Assembly (NCBI RefSeq): GCF_000718775.1
Contig: NZ_JOCB01000071.1
Span: forward strand, 1 to 45,615
Source of the DNA: Streptomyces sp. NRRL S-31
GTDB taxonomy: Bacteria; Actinomycetota; Actinomycetes; Streptomycetales; Streptomycetaceae
Direction of reading: 5' to 3'
DNA: 45,615 nucleotides
Position 1 is the stretch's first letter. Every line of letters begins with the position of its first letter. The notes under the pieces are model-generated. The model was not told where the DNA came from and ran no database searches. It saw only the letters and a list, made by a program, of their open reading frames with translations. The position numbers and the translations under genes are program-made. Shown here in pieces: positions 1 to 8,792 of the stretch.

Positions 1-516
1 CCCCCGCCCCCGCCCACCTCGGCGCCGAAGCCCGGTCCGACCCCGACCCCGACCCCGCGGCCCACCCCGCCGCCGGCGTCCACCGTCTACGAGCTGAGCG
101 AGCTGCGCTTCGACGCCGTCGGCGACGGCACCGAGCCGGAGATCAGGCTGGGCGCCGGCAGCTGGGTGTGGCAGCGGTACGGCCTGTCGATCGGCGGCAA
201 GCGGTACGCGCGCGGGGTCACCGTGCGCGACGAGTCCTCCGTGACCATCGCCCTCAACCGGGAGTGCACCGCGTTCGACGCGCTGGCCGGCGTGGACGAC
301 ATGGCCCTCGGCCTCGGCAAGGTCTCCTTCTCCGTCTGGGCCGACGGGGTCCGGCTGTGGCGGTCCGGCACGGTCGCGGGCGGTGACCGGGCCGTCCCCG
401 TCCATGTCGACCTCGCCGGGCGGAGCACCGTACGGCTCGTGGTGCGACCGCGCGGCGACGCCCTCGACCGGGCGGCGCCGGCGGACTGGGCGGAGTCCCG
501 GTTCACCTGCCGGTAG
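1..516 (+). CDS. NPCBM/NEW2 domain protein, 3' part (5' end outside window)
   Basis: The frame is open from base 1 to a TAG at 514-516, so the gene begins upstream of the window. The visible 171 residues open with a Pro/Thr-rich linker (PPPPP, then PTPTPTPRPTP). A beta-rich module of about 140 residues ending FTCR follows. It has the signature of the NPCBM/NEW2 carbohydrate-binding family: a YGLSIGG-type entry, GVTVRDESSVTIAL, GVDD, and VSFSVWADGVRLW followed by VDLAGRSTVRLVV. In this family the domain usually binds glycans at the C-terminus of secreted glycosidases. In Streptomyces it also ends membrane-anchored regulatory or kinase-like proteins through such linkers. The catalytic or anchoring part lies outside the window, so the function of the whole protein cannot be stated. 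Confidence 0.8.
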   Translation, partial: PPPPPTSAPKPGPTPTPTPRPTPPPASTVYELSELRFDAVGDGTEPEIRLGAGSWVWQRYGLSIGGKRYARGVTVRDESSVTIALNRECTAFDALAGVDDMALGLGKVSFSVWADGVRLWRSGTVAGGDRAVPVHVDLAGRSTVRLVVRPRGDALDRAAPADWAESRFTCR

Positions 517-596
517 CCCCGCCACACCGACCGCACGCCTCGCCGCACCGACCGGTGGCCCCGCCGCCGCTGCCGGTGCCGCTCTCCGTCGGCCGG

Positions 597-652
597 GTCT
601 CACCGATCAGGTCTCACCGATCAGGTCTCACTGGTCGGGTCTCACCGGTCAG
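597..652. repeat. Four tandem 14-bp repeats
   Basis: Four consecutive 14-bp units read GTCTCACCGATCAG (597-610), the same again (611-624), GTCTCACTGGTCGG (625-638) and GTCTCACCGGTCAG (639-652). The last unit contains the stop codon of the SARP gene (TCA at 649-651 on the plus strand). The array lies between the convergent ends of the NPCBM and SARP genes. It looks like slippage-generated sequence rather than a hairpin terminator. Confidence 0.85.
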
Positions 653-3600
653 GTGTCCCCCGGGGGTTCCCGCCCGGTCCCGACGTCCACCGCCGTGGCG
701 TCCAGTTCCCGCAGGACCTCCGGCACGCCGAGACCGGCGCCCCGGGCGGACTCGGCGGCGTAGCGGGCGGCCGGGAGGGCCGCGCGGGCGTCGGCGCGCA
801 CCCGGGTGGCCTCGGTGTGCTCCGGCTCGGGCCGCGGGCGGCCGTCGCGCCAGTGGTCCGCGGCGGCGAACAGCCGGACCGCGCCCGGCAGATCGCCGAG
901 CCGGGCCAGCAGACCGGCCGCCACGTCCACCAGGCCGGCCGTGATCGACTCCGCGCACCGGTCCTCCACGGCCTGGCGCAGCGCGTCGGCCACGACGGGC
1001 AGCCCGTGCGCGGGGCCCGACTCCTCGGCCACGAGCAGCGCCTCGATCGTCCGCCGCACGGCGCGGAACTGCGGCGGCGGGGTGCCGTCCCCCAGCAGCG
1101 CGGAGGTCGCCTCGTGCAGTTCACGGGCGCGGGCCGGCTGCCCGTCCAGGAGGGCGATGTGGGCGCTGAGCAGCGAGACGAAGGCCCGTGCCTCCGGGAC
1201 GGCGTACCGGTCGGCGGCCGTCCCGGCCTCGTCCAGCAACACCCGCGCGGTGGCCCGGTCGCCGGAGCGGTGGGAGATCTCGGCGAGCCGCGCGACGAGG
1301 AACGGTGACTCGTGGTAGGCACCCACCTCGTAGGCGAGGCGCAGCGCCTCCTCGTACTCGGCGCGGGCCTCGTCGAACCGGCCCCGGGCCATGGCCGTCT
1401 CGCCGGCCGCGCTGCACACCTGCGCCCACATCCAGCGGTCGCCGACGCGCCGGCTGAGGACCCGCAGCTCGGCCAGGTCCTCGTCCACGCCCTCCAGGTT
1501 GCCCGGGGAGTCGACGGTCACGTGGGCGCGGTACATCAGCGCCACCGCGATCTCCCACTCCCCTCCGTATCTGCGGCAGTTGGCGACGGAGTCCGCCATG
1601 TGCGGGCGGATGTCCACCGGACCGCCCAGGTAGTAGGTGGTCAGCGGCCAGACGATGCCCGGGAACCGGGCCGCCCGGGGGCCGCCGTGCACATATGCCT
1701 CCCGTACGTGGGCGAGGTACTCCGGGGCCCGTTCATCGGTCGAGAGGTCGGGCACCCCCGACTCCGAGACCAGGAACAGGTGGAGCATGCGCAGGTCCAT
1801 CCGCAGCTCGGCCAGCGGATGCCGGGCCTGGCCCCCGGGGTCGGCGAGGAAGGCGCCCACCGGGTCGGCGGACTCGGCCAGGGCCGGCAGGTCGTCGGGC
1901 GACGCGCCGGCGGGCAGGGCGTCCAGGGCGACGCCCAGGCCGAGCACCAGCCGCACCCAGTCCAGCGCCTCCTGCCGGTGGCTGCGCAGCCACCAGAACC
2001 AGCCGATGGTCAGGACGACGGCGCCCGCCTCCGCCTCGTCGCCCGCGCGGACCGCGCGGTCCAGGGCCGCGCGGATGTTGTCCAGCTCGGTCTCCAGGCG
2101 GGAGAACCAGGGCAGCTGGGCCGCAGACCGCAGCTGGGGCCCGGCCTCCTCCACCAGCGACCGCACCCACGCGCTGTGGCGTCGCTCGGCCGCGGCGCGC
2201 AGGGCGGGGACCTCGGCCGCGCGCTCGGCGGCGTACTCGTGGATGGTCTCCAGCATGCGGTAGCGCATGCCGGTGCCGGTGCCGTCCGGGTCGTGCGGGG
2301 CGGCGACCACGAGGGACTTGTCGACCAGCGCGCCGACGAGGTCCGCCGCGGGGCCGGTGCACACGGTCTCGGCCGCCGCGAGGTGCCAGCCGCCGGCGAA
2401 CACCGACACCTCGCGCAGCACCGTCCGCTCCCGCTCGTCCAGCAGGTCCCACGACCAGTCGACGACCGCGCGCAGGGTCTGCTGGCGGGGCAGGACCGTG
2501 CGGCTGCCGGAGGTGAGCAGGCGGAAGCGGTCGTCGAGGCGGTCGGCTATCTGCCGCGGGGTCAGCAGCCTGAGCCGGGCGGCGGCCAGCTCGATGGCGA
2601 GCGGCAGCCCGTCCAGGCGGCGGCAGATCTCCGTCACCGCCGCGGTGTCGGCGAGCAGCGCGTCGGCGTCGGGGCGGACGGCCCCGGCGCGCTCGGCGAA
2701 GAGGCGGTGCGCCTGCTCCGGGACGAGGGGCTCGACCGGGCGCACCGACTCCCCGGGGACGCCCAGGGGTTCACGGCTGGTCGCGAGGATCGTGAGCCCG
2801 GGGCAGCGGGTGAGGAGGGTTTCGGCGAGGGCGGCCGCCGCACCGATGACGTGCTCGCAGTTGTCGAGGACCAGGAGTTGGCTGCGCGCGGCGCAGTACT
2901 CGATGAGCAGGGCCGTGGGGTCGGCCTGCGGGACCGCCAGCTCGTTGGTCAGGAGCACGGTCTCGCGCAGACCGAGCGCGCTGACCACCGCGCCGGGGAC
3001 CGCCTCCGGCCGGTCGAGCGGGGCCAGCTCGACCAGCCAGGCCGAGGGGAGCGCCGCGGCGGCCTCCTCGGCGAGGCGGGTCTTCCCGGAGCCGCCCGGT
3101 CCGGTGAGCGTGACCAGACGGGCCCTCCGCAAGTCCGAACGGATGGCCTCCAGCTCCGGTTCCCGCCCGACGAAGGACGTCAGGCGGGGGCGCAGATTGC
3201 CGGTGCGTTCGGCGTGCCGGGCGGTGTGCGGGGGCGCCGCGGGGTGCGCCGGGGGCGCGGGGGTGCCGGGGTCCTGCTGGGCCAGCAACGCCGCGTGCAG
3301 GGCGCGCAGTTCCGGTCCGGGGTCGGTGCCGAGGGTGTCGGCGAGGGTGCGGCGGGCCGACTCGTAGGCGGCGAGGGCGTCGGCCGGGCGGCCCGTGTCG
3401 CGCAAGGCGCGGATGAGCAGCACGTGCAGCGGCTCGTCGTACGGGTGGGCCGCGGCGAGCTCCCGCAGCTCCGGTACGGCCTCCTGGGCGCGGCCGAGGT
3501 CGAGGGCGGCGGCGGCGCGGGCGCGGGCCGCCTCCAGGCGCAGGGCCTCGGGGCGGGTGGCGGCGGTGCGGTCGGGGAGGTCGGGGAGGGCCGGGCCGGA

Positions 3601-3999
3601 CCAGAGGGACAGGGCCTCGGTGAGGACGCGGTGCGCGGTGGCGGGGTCGCCGGTGGCGAGGGCGGCGGTGCCGGTGCGGGTGAGCCGTTCGAAGACGTGG
3701 AGGTCGACGTCCTCCTCGGCGGCCTCGAGGCGGTAGCCGCCCGGGGTGGAGGTGACGGCGTGTCTGCCGAGGGTGCGGCGGAGACGGCCGACGAGCGCCT
3801 GGAGGGCGGCGGGCGCGTCCCGGGGCGGGTCGTCCGCCCAGATCTCGTCGATGAGGGTGTCGGGGGTGGCGGTGCGGCCGGGGCGCAGGGCCAGGGCGGC
3901 GAGGAGGGTGCGCAGGCGCTGGCCGCCGATGGGTACGGGGGTGCCCTGGTCGTCCGCTGCTTGGGTTACGCCCAGGATTCTGTACCGCACCCGGCCCAT
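649..3999 (-). CDS. SARP-type transcriptional regulator with BTAD, NB-ARC ATPase and TPR domains (AfsR-like)
   Basis: The 1116-residue protein has the layout of large AfsR-type SARP regulators. An OmpR-like winged-helix domain (about residues 1-95, starting GRVRYRILG) is followed by a bacterial transcriptional activation domain (about 100-245). A signal-transducing NB-ARC ATPase comes next, with Walker A GPGGSGKT at 300-307 and Walker B LLVLDNCEH near 375. The second half is helical, TPR-like sequence. Such proteins bind direct repeats in promoters and activate antibiotic or developmental genes. I chose the ATG at 3997-3999 because MGRVRYRILG is the usual N-terminus; the 52 residues upstream are low-complexity Pro/Arg sequence. 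The target is unknown. The nearest leftward gene upstream is the cyclase-like gene, 401 bp away. Confidence 0.9.
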   Translation of the reverse strand: MGRVRYRILGVTQAADDQGTPVPIGGQRLRTLLAALALRPGRTATPDTLIDEIWADDPPRDAPAALQALVGRLRRTLGRHAVTSTPGGYRLEAAEEDVDLHVFERLTRTGTAALATGDPATAHRVLTEALSLWSGPALPDLPDRTAATRPEALRLEAARARAAAALDLGRAQEAVPELRELAAAHPYDEPLHVLLIRALRDTGRPADALAAYESARRTLADTLGTDPGPELRALHAALLAQQDPGTPAPPAHPAAPPHTARHAERTGNLRPRLTSFVGREPELEAIRSDLRRARLVTLTGPGGSGKTRLAEEAAAALPSAWLVELAPLDRPEAVPGAVVSALGLRETVLLTNELAVPQADPTALLIEYCAARSQLLVLDNCEHVIGAAAALAETLLTRCPGLTILATSREPLGVPGESVRPVEPLVPEQAHRLFAERAGAVRPDADALLADTAAVTEICRRLDGLPLAIELAAARLRLLTPRQIADRLDDRFRLLTSGSRTVLPRQQTLRAVVDWSWDLLDERERTVLREVSVFAGGWHLAAAETVCTGPAADLVGALVDKSLVVAAPHDPDGTGTGMRYRMLETIHEYAAERAAEVPALRAAAERRHSAWVRSLVEEAGPQLRSAAQLPWFSRLETELDNIRAALDRAVRAGDEAEAGAVVLTIGWFWWLRSHRQEALDWVRLVLGLGVALDALPAGASPDDLPALAESADPVGAFLADPGGQARHPLAELRMDLRMLHLFLVSESGVPDLSTDERAPEYLAHVREAYVHGGPRAARFPGIVWPLTTYYLGGPVDIRPHMADSVANCRRYGGEWEIAVALMYRAHVTVDSPGNLEGVDEDLAELRVLSRRVGDRWMWAQVCSAAGETAMARGRFDEARAEYEEALRLAYEVGAYHESPFLVARLAEISHRSGDRATARVLLDEAGTAADRYAVPEARAFVSLLSAHIALLDGQPARARELHEATSALLGDGTPPPQFRAVRRTIEALLVAEESGPAHGLPVVADALRQAVEDRCAESITAGLVDVAAGLLARLGDLPGAVRLFAAADHWRDGRPRPEPEHTEATRVRADARAALPAARYAAESARGAGLGVPEVLRELDATAVDVGTGREPPGDT

Positions 4000-4400
4000 T
4001 GTGGCGGGGCGCGGGGAACGGGGCACGGGGGTTTCGGCACGGCCGCCGGCGGGCGCGGGGAACGGTACGGCGCGGGGTGCGCCCGGCGGTCGCGCGGAAG
4101 CAGGCCCCCGGAGGGGTCGCGCGGAGCGGCCACCGGAACTTCCGCTCACCCGCACCGACGCCCATCAGCACCGACCGGGCACACGCGGGACCGAGTCCCC
4201 GGGGGCGCGGCGGACCGCGCGACCGGCCACCACGGACCCCCGTCCGAACGGCGGCGCCCCCCTACGCCCCGCACCCGAACGACGCCCCGGACCCACTGCG
4301 AACCCCACCCGGCGAACCGCACCCGACAAACCGCACCCGACAAACCGCACCCGAGCGACGATCGGCCAGACCGCGCCCCGCACCCGGACAGCGCCCCCGC
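4000..4400. other. Intergenic region upstream of the SARP gene, with a short tandem repeat
   Basis: This 401-bp stretch separates the 3' end of the cyclase-like gene from the SARP start. It is GC-rich, with long open frames that have no recognisable protein content. It should hold the SARP promoter near the 4000-4100 end. At 4315-4355 the 14-mer AACCGCACCCGACA occurs twice in a row, followed by a 13-nt partial third copy ending in GAG. I see no RNA gene. Confidence 0.6.
4315..4355. repeat. Three tandem ~14-bp repeats upstream of the SARP gene
   Basis: AACCGCACCCGACA at 4315-4328 and 4329-4342 is followed by AACCGCACCCGAG at 4343-4355. SARP proteins bind direct repeats spaced about one helical turn or more apart, but a 14-bp period does not match the usual 11- or 22-bp spacing. 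A regulatory role is therefore unproven. Confidence 0.7.
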
Positions 4401-6476
4401 TCACACCCCCGGTGTCAGCGCGCTCCTCCTCGGCTGGATGCCCGACGGGACGGCGCGGGAGCGGGACGGGGTGCCCGTCCAGCAGGTGCCGCGGCGGGCC
4501 AGGAGGCGCCGCAGCCAGAGTTCGAGGGAGACGAGGTCGGCCAGGCCGTCCAGGGGCAGGGGCTCCCCCGCCGCGGCGCCGCGCAGCGCCTTGCGGACGA
4601 CGCGGGCCTCCACCAGTCCGGCGTCGGCGAGCAGGGGCGTGGCGAAGAGGTCGAGGAGGGGGTCGGCCGCCGCGCGCAGGCCCGCGCGCGTGGCCGCCGC
4701 CGTCGAGGCGTGCGAGGGTGCGCCCCAGCCGGGCGGGAGGCCGGTGACGCCGGCGCCCTCCAGGACCGTACGGAGGATGGCGGCGCGGGCGCCGGGCTGG
4801 ACGCGCAGCGCCTCGGGCAGTGCGCGGCAGGCGCGGACGACCTGGTTGTCGAGGAACGGCGCGTGCAGGCGCTGGGAGCGGATCTCCGCGGCCTGTTCCA
4901 GGACGCGGAGGTCGGCGGCGTGCCGGGCGAGTGCCGCACGCGCGCGATAGTCGCCGGGGCGCTGTACGCCGGTGCCGGAACGGTCGGCCTCCGCCTGGAG
5001 CAGAACCGATACTTCAGCCAGGGCCTCACCTGTCAGCCACCGCGCGGCGGGGCCGGGTCTCGCCCAGGTCAGCGCGGCGAGGGACGCGCCGACCGCCCCC
5101 TTGGGCTCCTCGAAGCGGCGCCGCATCAGCCGCTCGGCCAGCACCTCCAGGCCCGTCCGGTAGGGGGCGCGGGCCAGGCGCCGGGCCGCGCCGTACACGC
5201 GCGCGGGCACCAGTGCGGAGCCGTCGGCGCGGGTCAATGCGGCGACCGGCCGGACCAGGTGGCGCCGCTTGCGGTCCAGCAGCAGGTCGGCGAGGCGGGC
5301 GGGGTGGGCGTCCAGGACCTGGCGGGCGCCGTGGCCGGTGAAGTGGTCGGCGCTGCCGGCGGCGAGCCGCGCCCGGTGCCGGGCCGCCTGCACCAGGGAG
5401 GGGCCGGGCTCGTCGGTCAGCGGGCCGTCGAGGTCGGCGTACGGCAGGGTCGCCTCGCCGCCGGTGACCACGACGTGGTGCAGGCGGGGGCCCGCGGCCA
5501 GGGCCCCGGCGCGTTCCAGTTCGGCCTCGCGGCCGGCCACGGTCAGGTCGTTGAAGGTGACGGCGAGGAGGCGCTCGCCCGCGCCCGTGCCATGGCCGAG
5601 GAGCGTGCCGGGTCTGCCGGGCAGCCCGGCGGCAAGCAGGGCGAGGGTCCCGGAGGCCGGGCCGCCGGACAGGTCGGCGCCGATGCCGGGGACCGGCATC
5701 CCGCGCGCGGCCCGCCGCTCGGCCGGTCCCATGCCGGGCACCGGTCCGGGGTCCAGGTCGGGCACGTGCCGGGGGGCCGACAGCCGGGTGCGGACCGCCT
5801 CCACCAGGGCGTCCCGTACGGCGTCCACGGCGCGGTCGGGATCGGCCGGGGGCGCGGCCACGGCGAGGGAGGCGACCGGCTCGTACCCGGTGACCTCGCG
5901 CGCCCCGGCGCGCAGCACCAGCGCGTGTCCCGGCGGAATGCGCCGCACGCCCTCGTACGGGGTGCCGTCGCGCAGCGCGGCCGGCACGTCCGGGGCGGCG
6001 AGCAGGGCGGCGAGGTGGGTGAAGTCGAGGTTGGCCTCGACCAGGTCGGCGAGGGGCAGCGCGGCGGTGGCGTAGGCGGTGCCGCCGGCCCAGGGGGTGT
6101 GGAAGACCGGCCGGGCGCCCGCGAGGTCGCCGCAGACGGTGATGCGGCGGCCGACCTGGACGACGACCGTGTAGCTGCCGGACCAGGCGGTCAGGTGGCG
6201 CAGCGCGCCCCCGCGCGCGGTGACCAGGCCGCGCCGCAGTTCCTCGTCGCCGGCGCCGCAGATGCCGAGGACGGCGATCCGGTGTCCGGCGTCGCCGTGC
6301 ACCACGCGCACCTCGTCCGGGCGCCAGTCGCCGACGGCCCACAGCGGGTCCGGGTCGCCCCACAGGAGCTGGGAGCCGACCGGGTGCAGCGTCTCGCCGT
6401 CGTACCCGAGGGCGCCCGCGGAGCCGGTCCCGGCGGCGCCCGCGGCGGTGCCGCTCCACCCCACCAACCACCGCAT
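4401..6476 (-). CDS. Asparagine-synthase-fold protein, macrolactam/lasso-cyclase-like
   Basis: The 691-residue protein begins MRWLVGWSG, the N-terminus I associate with the albusnodin/ikarugamycin-type macrolactam cyclase group found in many Streptomyces. An N-terminal Ntn-amidotransferase-like half (about 1-200) lacks the catalytic Cys2 of true asparagine synthetases. It is followed by an ATP-pyrophosphatase half. The PP-loop reads SGGPAS at residues 270-275, where active enzymes carry SGGxDS; Asp274 is replaced by Ala. A later GHGARQ stands where GHGGD is usual. Family members normally activate a carboxylate with ATP to form an amide or lactam. The degenerate loop makes activity here uncertain. 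The ATG at 6474-6476 has GTGGAGGC just upstream. No lasso precursor, leader peptidase or transporter is visible nearby. Confidence 0.75.
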   Translation of the reverse strand: MRWLVGWSGTAAGAAGTGSAGALGYDGETLHPVGSQLLWGDPDPLWAVGDWRPDEVRVVHGDAGHRIAVLGICGAGDEELRRGLVTARGGALRHLTAWSGSYTVVVQVGRRITVCGDLAGARPVFHTPWAGGTAYATAALPLADLVEANLDFTHLAALLAAPDVPAALRDGTPYEGVRRIPPGHALVLRAGAREVTGYEPVASLAVAAPPADPDRAVDAVRDALVEAVRTRLSAPRHVPDLDPGPVPGMGPAERRAARGMPVPGIGADLSGGPASGTLALLAAGLPGRPGTLLGHGTGAGERLLAVTFNDLTVAGREAELERAGALAAGPRLHHVVVTGGEATLPYADLDGPLTDEPGPSLVQAARHRARLAAGSADHFTGHGARQVLDAHPARLADLLLDRKRRHLVRPVAALTRADGSALVPARVYGAARRLARAPYRTGLEVLAERLMRRRFEEPKGAVGASLAALTWARPGPAARWLTGEALAEVSVLLQAEADRSGTGVQRPGDYRARAALARHAADLRVLEQAAEIRSQRLHAPFLDNQVVRACRALPEALRVQPGARAAILRTVLEGAGVTGLPPGWGAPSHASTAAATRAGLRAAADPLLDLFATPLLADAGLVEARVVRKALRGAAAGEPLPLDGLADLVSLELWLRRLLARRGTCWTGTPSRSRAVPSGIQPRRSALTPGV

Positions 6477-7204
6477 CGACGCCTCCACAGGCTGTGGACC
6501 ACCAGTGCACCGCACGAACCGGACCCCATGCTGCCATGAAGGGCACGTCGCGGAGGTGCGGTGGCGCCGCCTTCGATCGAGGGAAACCCAGGGAAAACGG
6601 CGCTCCGGTCCCGGGGAGTCGGCGGGTGGCCGGCGCGCGCCGAGCGGACGCGGCGGGGGTGGCACCCGACAGGTGCGGCACGAACGCGCCCCCGTCGCGC
6701 TCCCCGAAGACGCCCTTCACGCCCCCGAGTTGCATGGTCGCGATGGCAATTCATCAGACCACAGGGGGTCAATTTTCGGCCAAATCCTGGGCGGGGCAGC
6801 GGACATGAGCACGCTCCGTACAGGCCCGCGGAGCGGCGGACGGCACACGTACGGTCCGGGAGGCGGGTGACGCCTCCCGGACCGGTCCGCCACCCGCGGG
6901 GATGAAGGCGGCGGTGTCCCCCAGCCCACTGGATCCAGTACAGCGGGCCGACCCACGCAGGAGCCATGGAACCGCTCCCCGGGATGGCCGGAGAAGAGCG
7001 CACGGACAGGCGCACGGCCACACGGACGGGGGCACGCGGCGACACCCCGTGCACGGTGCGTACAGGCCCGCGCTTCCGCACGGACCACAATCCCGCCATC
7101 CGGAACAATGCCCCTTAACGCTTGGGATGCGGCGAACTACGCTGGGTTTACGAATGCCGCGTGGTTATGCCAGCGCGGCAGCCGTCTGTGTCGAGGGGTG
7201 GCGC
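6477..7204. other. Divergent intergenic region between the cyclase-like and sporulation genes
   Basis: This 728-bp stretch separates two divergent genes and is less GC-rich around 6740-6800. Leftward open frames exist here, for example a reading from an ATG at 6733-6735 beginning MQLGGVKGVFGERDGG. They have no typical lasso leader features (conserved Thr at the penultimate leader position, Gly or Ala at core position 1 with Asp or Glu at 7-9), so I do not call a precursor. A rightward promoter at 7115-7143 serves the sporulation gene. I see no RNA gene. Confidence 0.5.
7115..7143 (+). promoter_or_regulatory. Probable promoter of the ORF1590-like sporulation gene
   Basis: TTAACG (7115-7120) and TACGCT (7138-7143) are separated by exactly 17 bp. 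This would start transcription near 7150, a few bases before an in-frame ATG at 7154 and about 55 bp before the ATG at 7205. The call rests on hexamer resemblance and spacing only. Confidence 0.45.
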
Positions 7205-8629
7205 ATGTCCAGGGAGCAACGCGGGCCGAACGAAAAGCTCGGCGCCGTTCTCGCCCTCGCGGGAATCAGCAACGCCGGCCTCGCCCGGCGTGTCAACGAC
7301 CTCGGCGCCCAGCGCGGGCTGACGCTGCGCTACGACAAGACGTCGGTGGCACGCTGGGTGTCGAAGGGCATGGTGCCGCAGGGTGCGGCACCGCATCTGA
7401 TCGCCGCCGCCATCGGGCAGAAGCTCGGCCGTCCGGTGCCGCTGCACGAGATCGGCCTGGCGGACGCCGACCCCGCGCCCGAAGTGGGCCTCGCCTTCCC
7501 CCGGGACGTGGGCCAGGCGGTGAAGTCGGCGACCGAGCTGTACCGCCTCGACCTCGCCGGCCGCCGGGCCGGTTCCGGCGGCATCTGGCAGTCACTGGCC
7601 GGATCGTTCGCGGTGAGCGCATACGCAACGCCCGCCTCACGCTGGCTGATAACCCCCGCCGACAGCTCGGTCGCGCGGGAGGCGGGCTCCGTGGAGGGGA
7701 CCGGCGCACCGATCAAAGTCGGCCACAGCGATGTGCGGAAGCTGCGGGAGGCCGCCGAGGACGCCCGGCGGTGGGACTCCAAGTACGGCGGCGGGGACTG
7801 GCGTTCCTCGATGGTGCCGGAGTGCCTGCGGGTGGAGGCGGCACCGCTGCTGCTGGGCGCCTACTCCGACGAGGTCGGCCGCGCCCTGTTCGGCGCCTCC
7901 GCGGAACTGACCCGGCTGGCCGGCTGGATGGCCTTCGACACCGGGCAGCAGGAGGCCGCGCAGCGGTACTACATCCAGGCACTGCGGCTCGCGCGCGCGG
8001 CGGCGGACGTCCCGCTGGGCGGCTATGTGCTGGCCTCCATGTCGTTGCAGGCGACGTACCGGGGGTTCGGGGACGAGGGCGTCGACCTCGCGCAGGCCGC
8101 GCTGGAGCGGAACCGGGGGCTGGCGACCGCCCGCACCATGAGCTTCTTCCGGCTGGTCGAGGCGCGGGCCCACGCGCGCGCGGGGGACGCGCAGGCGGCG
8201 GGCGCGGCGCTGAAGGCGGCCGAGGGATGGCTGGAGCGCTCCCGGGAGGGGGACAACGACCCCTCCTGGCTCGGCTTCTACGGCTACGACCGGTTCGCCG
8301 CCGACGCGGCCGAGTGCTACCGGGACCTGAAGGCGCCGCGGCAGGTCCGGCGCTTCACCGAGCAGGCGCTGTCGAAGCCGACGGAGGAGTTCGTGCGGTC
8401 GCACGGGCTGCGGCTGGTCGTCTCCGCCGTCGCCGAGCTGGAGTCCGGGAACCTGGACGCGGCGTGCGAGCAGGGCGTGCGGGCCGTGGAGGTGGCCGGG
8501 CGGATCTCCTCGGCGCGGACGACGGAGTACGTCAAGGACCTCCTGCACCGGCTGGAGCCGTACGGGGACGAGCCGCGGGTGGTGGAGCTGCGGGAGCGGG
8601 CACGGCCGCTGCTGATGACCCCGGCGTAG
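7205..8629 (+). CDS. Sporulation-associated HTH/TPR regulator, ORF1590-like
   Basis: The 474-residue protein has an N-terminal DNA-binding-like segment (about 8-75, with [13 protein letters not shown] resembling a recognition helix). A long alpha-helical, TPR-like region follows, including [22 protein letters not shown] recognise it as the family of S. griseus ORF1590 and the S. coelicolor sporulation-associated protein, related to NsdA; these proteins affect aerial growth, sporulation and antibiotic production. The ATG at 7205 has GAGGGG six bases upstream. A second in-frame ATG at 7154 would add 17 residues and lies just downstream of the predicted transcription start. ORF1590 is known to yield two products from alternative starts, so both could be used here. 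A paralogous regulator is carried on the mobile element at 26359-27714. Confidence 0.85.
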   Translation: MSREQRGPNEKLGAVLALAGISNAGLARRVNDLGAQRGLTLRYDKTSVARWVSKGMVPQGAAPHLIAAAIGQKLGRPVPLHEIGLADADPAPEVGLAFPRDVGQAVKSATELYRLDLAGRRAGSGGIWQSLAGSFAVSAYATPASRWLITPADSSVAREAGSVEGTGAPIKVGHSDVRKLREAAEDARRWDSKYGGGDWRSSMVPECLRVEAAPLLLGAYSDEVGRALFGASAELTRLAGWMAFDTGQQEAAQRYYIQALRLARAAADVPLGGYVLASMSLQATYRGFGDEGVDLAQAALERNRGLATARTMSFFRLVEARAHARAGDAQAAGAALKAAEGWLERSREGDNDPSWLGFYGYDRFAADAAECYRDLKAPRQVRRFTEQALSKPTEEFVRSHGLRLVVSAVAELESGNLDAACEQGVRAVEVAGRISSARTTEYVKDLLHRLEPYGDEPRVVELRERARPLLMTPA

Positions 8630-8792
8630 GGCCGGTCGCCCGCCCGGGCGCCGGGCCGGTCCGGGCGCGGAGGACGGCGAGGAGGGGCGGCCGGGCGCGC
8701 GGCGCCCCGCGTCCCCGGGCGTTACCGCCCCGTCCGGCGTTTGAAGCCGCTGTCAGTGGCGCAGTGCACTATCGATGGCGGAGGTGGTGCAG

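Noticed and set aside
597..652. CRISPR array
   Set aside because: The units are directly adjacent 14-mers with no spacers and no cas genes.
1312..6539. Long plus-strand open frames opposite the SARP and cyclase-like genes
   Set aside because: They are antisense shadows caused by high GC. The residues are Gly/Arg/Ala-rich without domains, while the minus strand gives clear families.
6477..6735. Lasso-peptide precursor upstream of the cyclase-like gene
   Set aside because: Readings in all three leftward frames lack a leader-core arrangement (penultimate leader Thr, ring Gly/Ala with Asp/Glu at 7-9). I cannot support a precursor.
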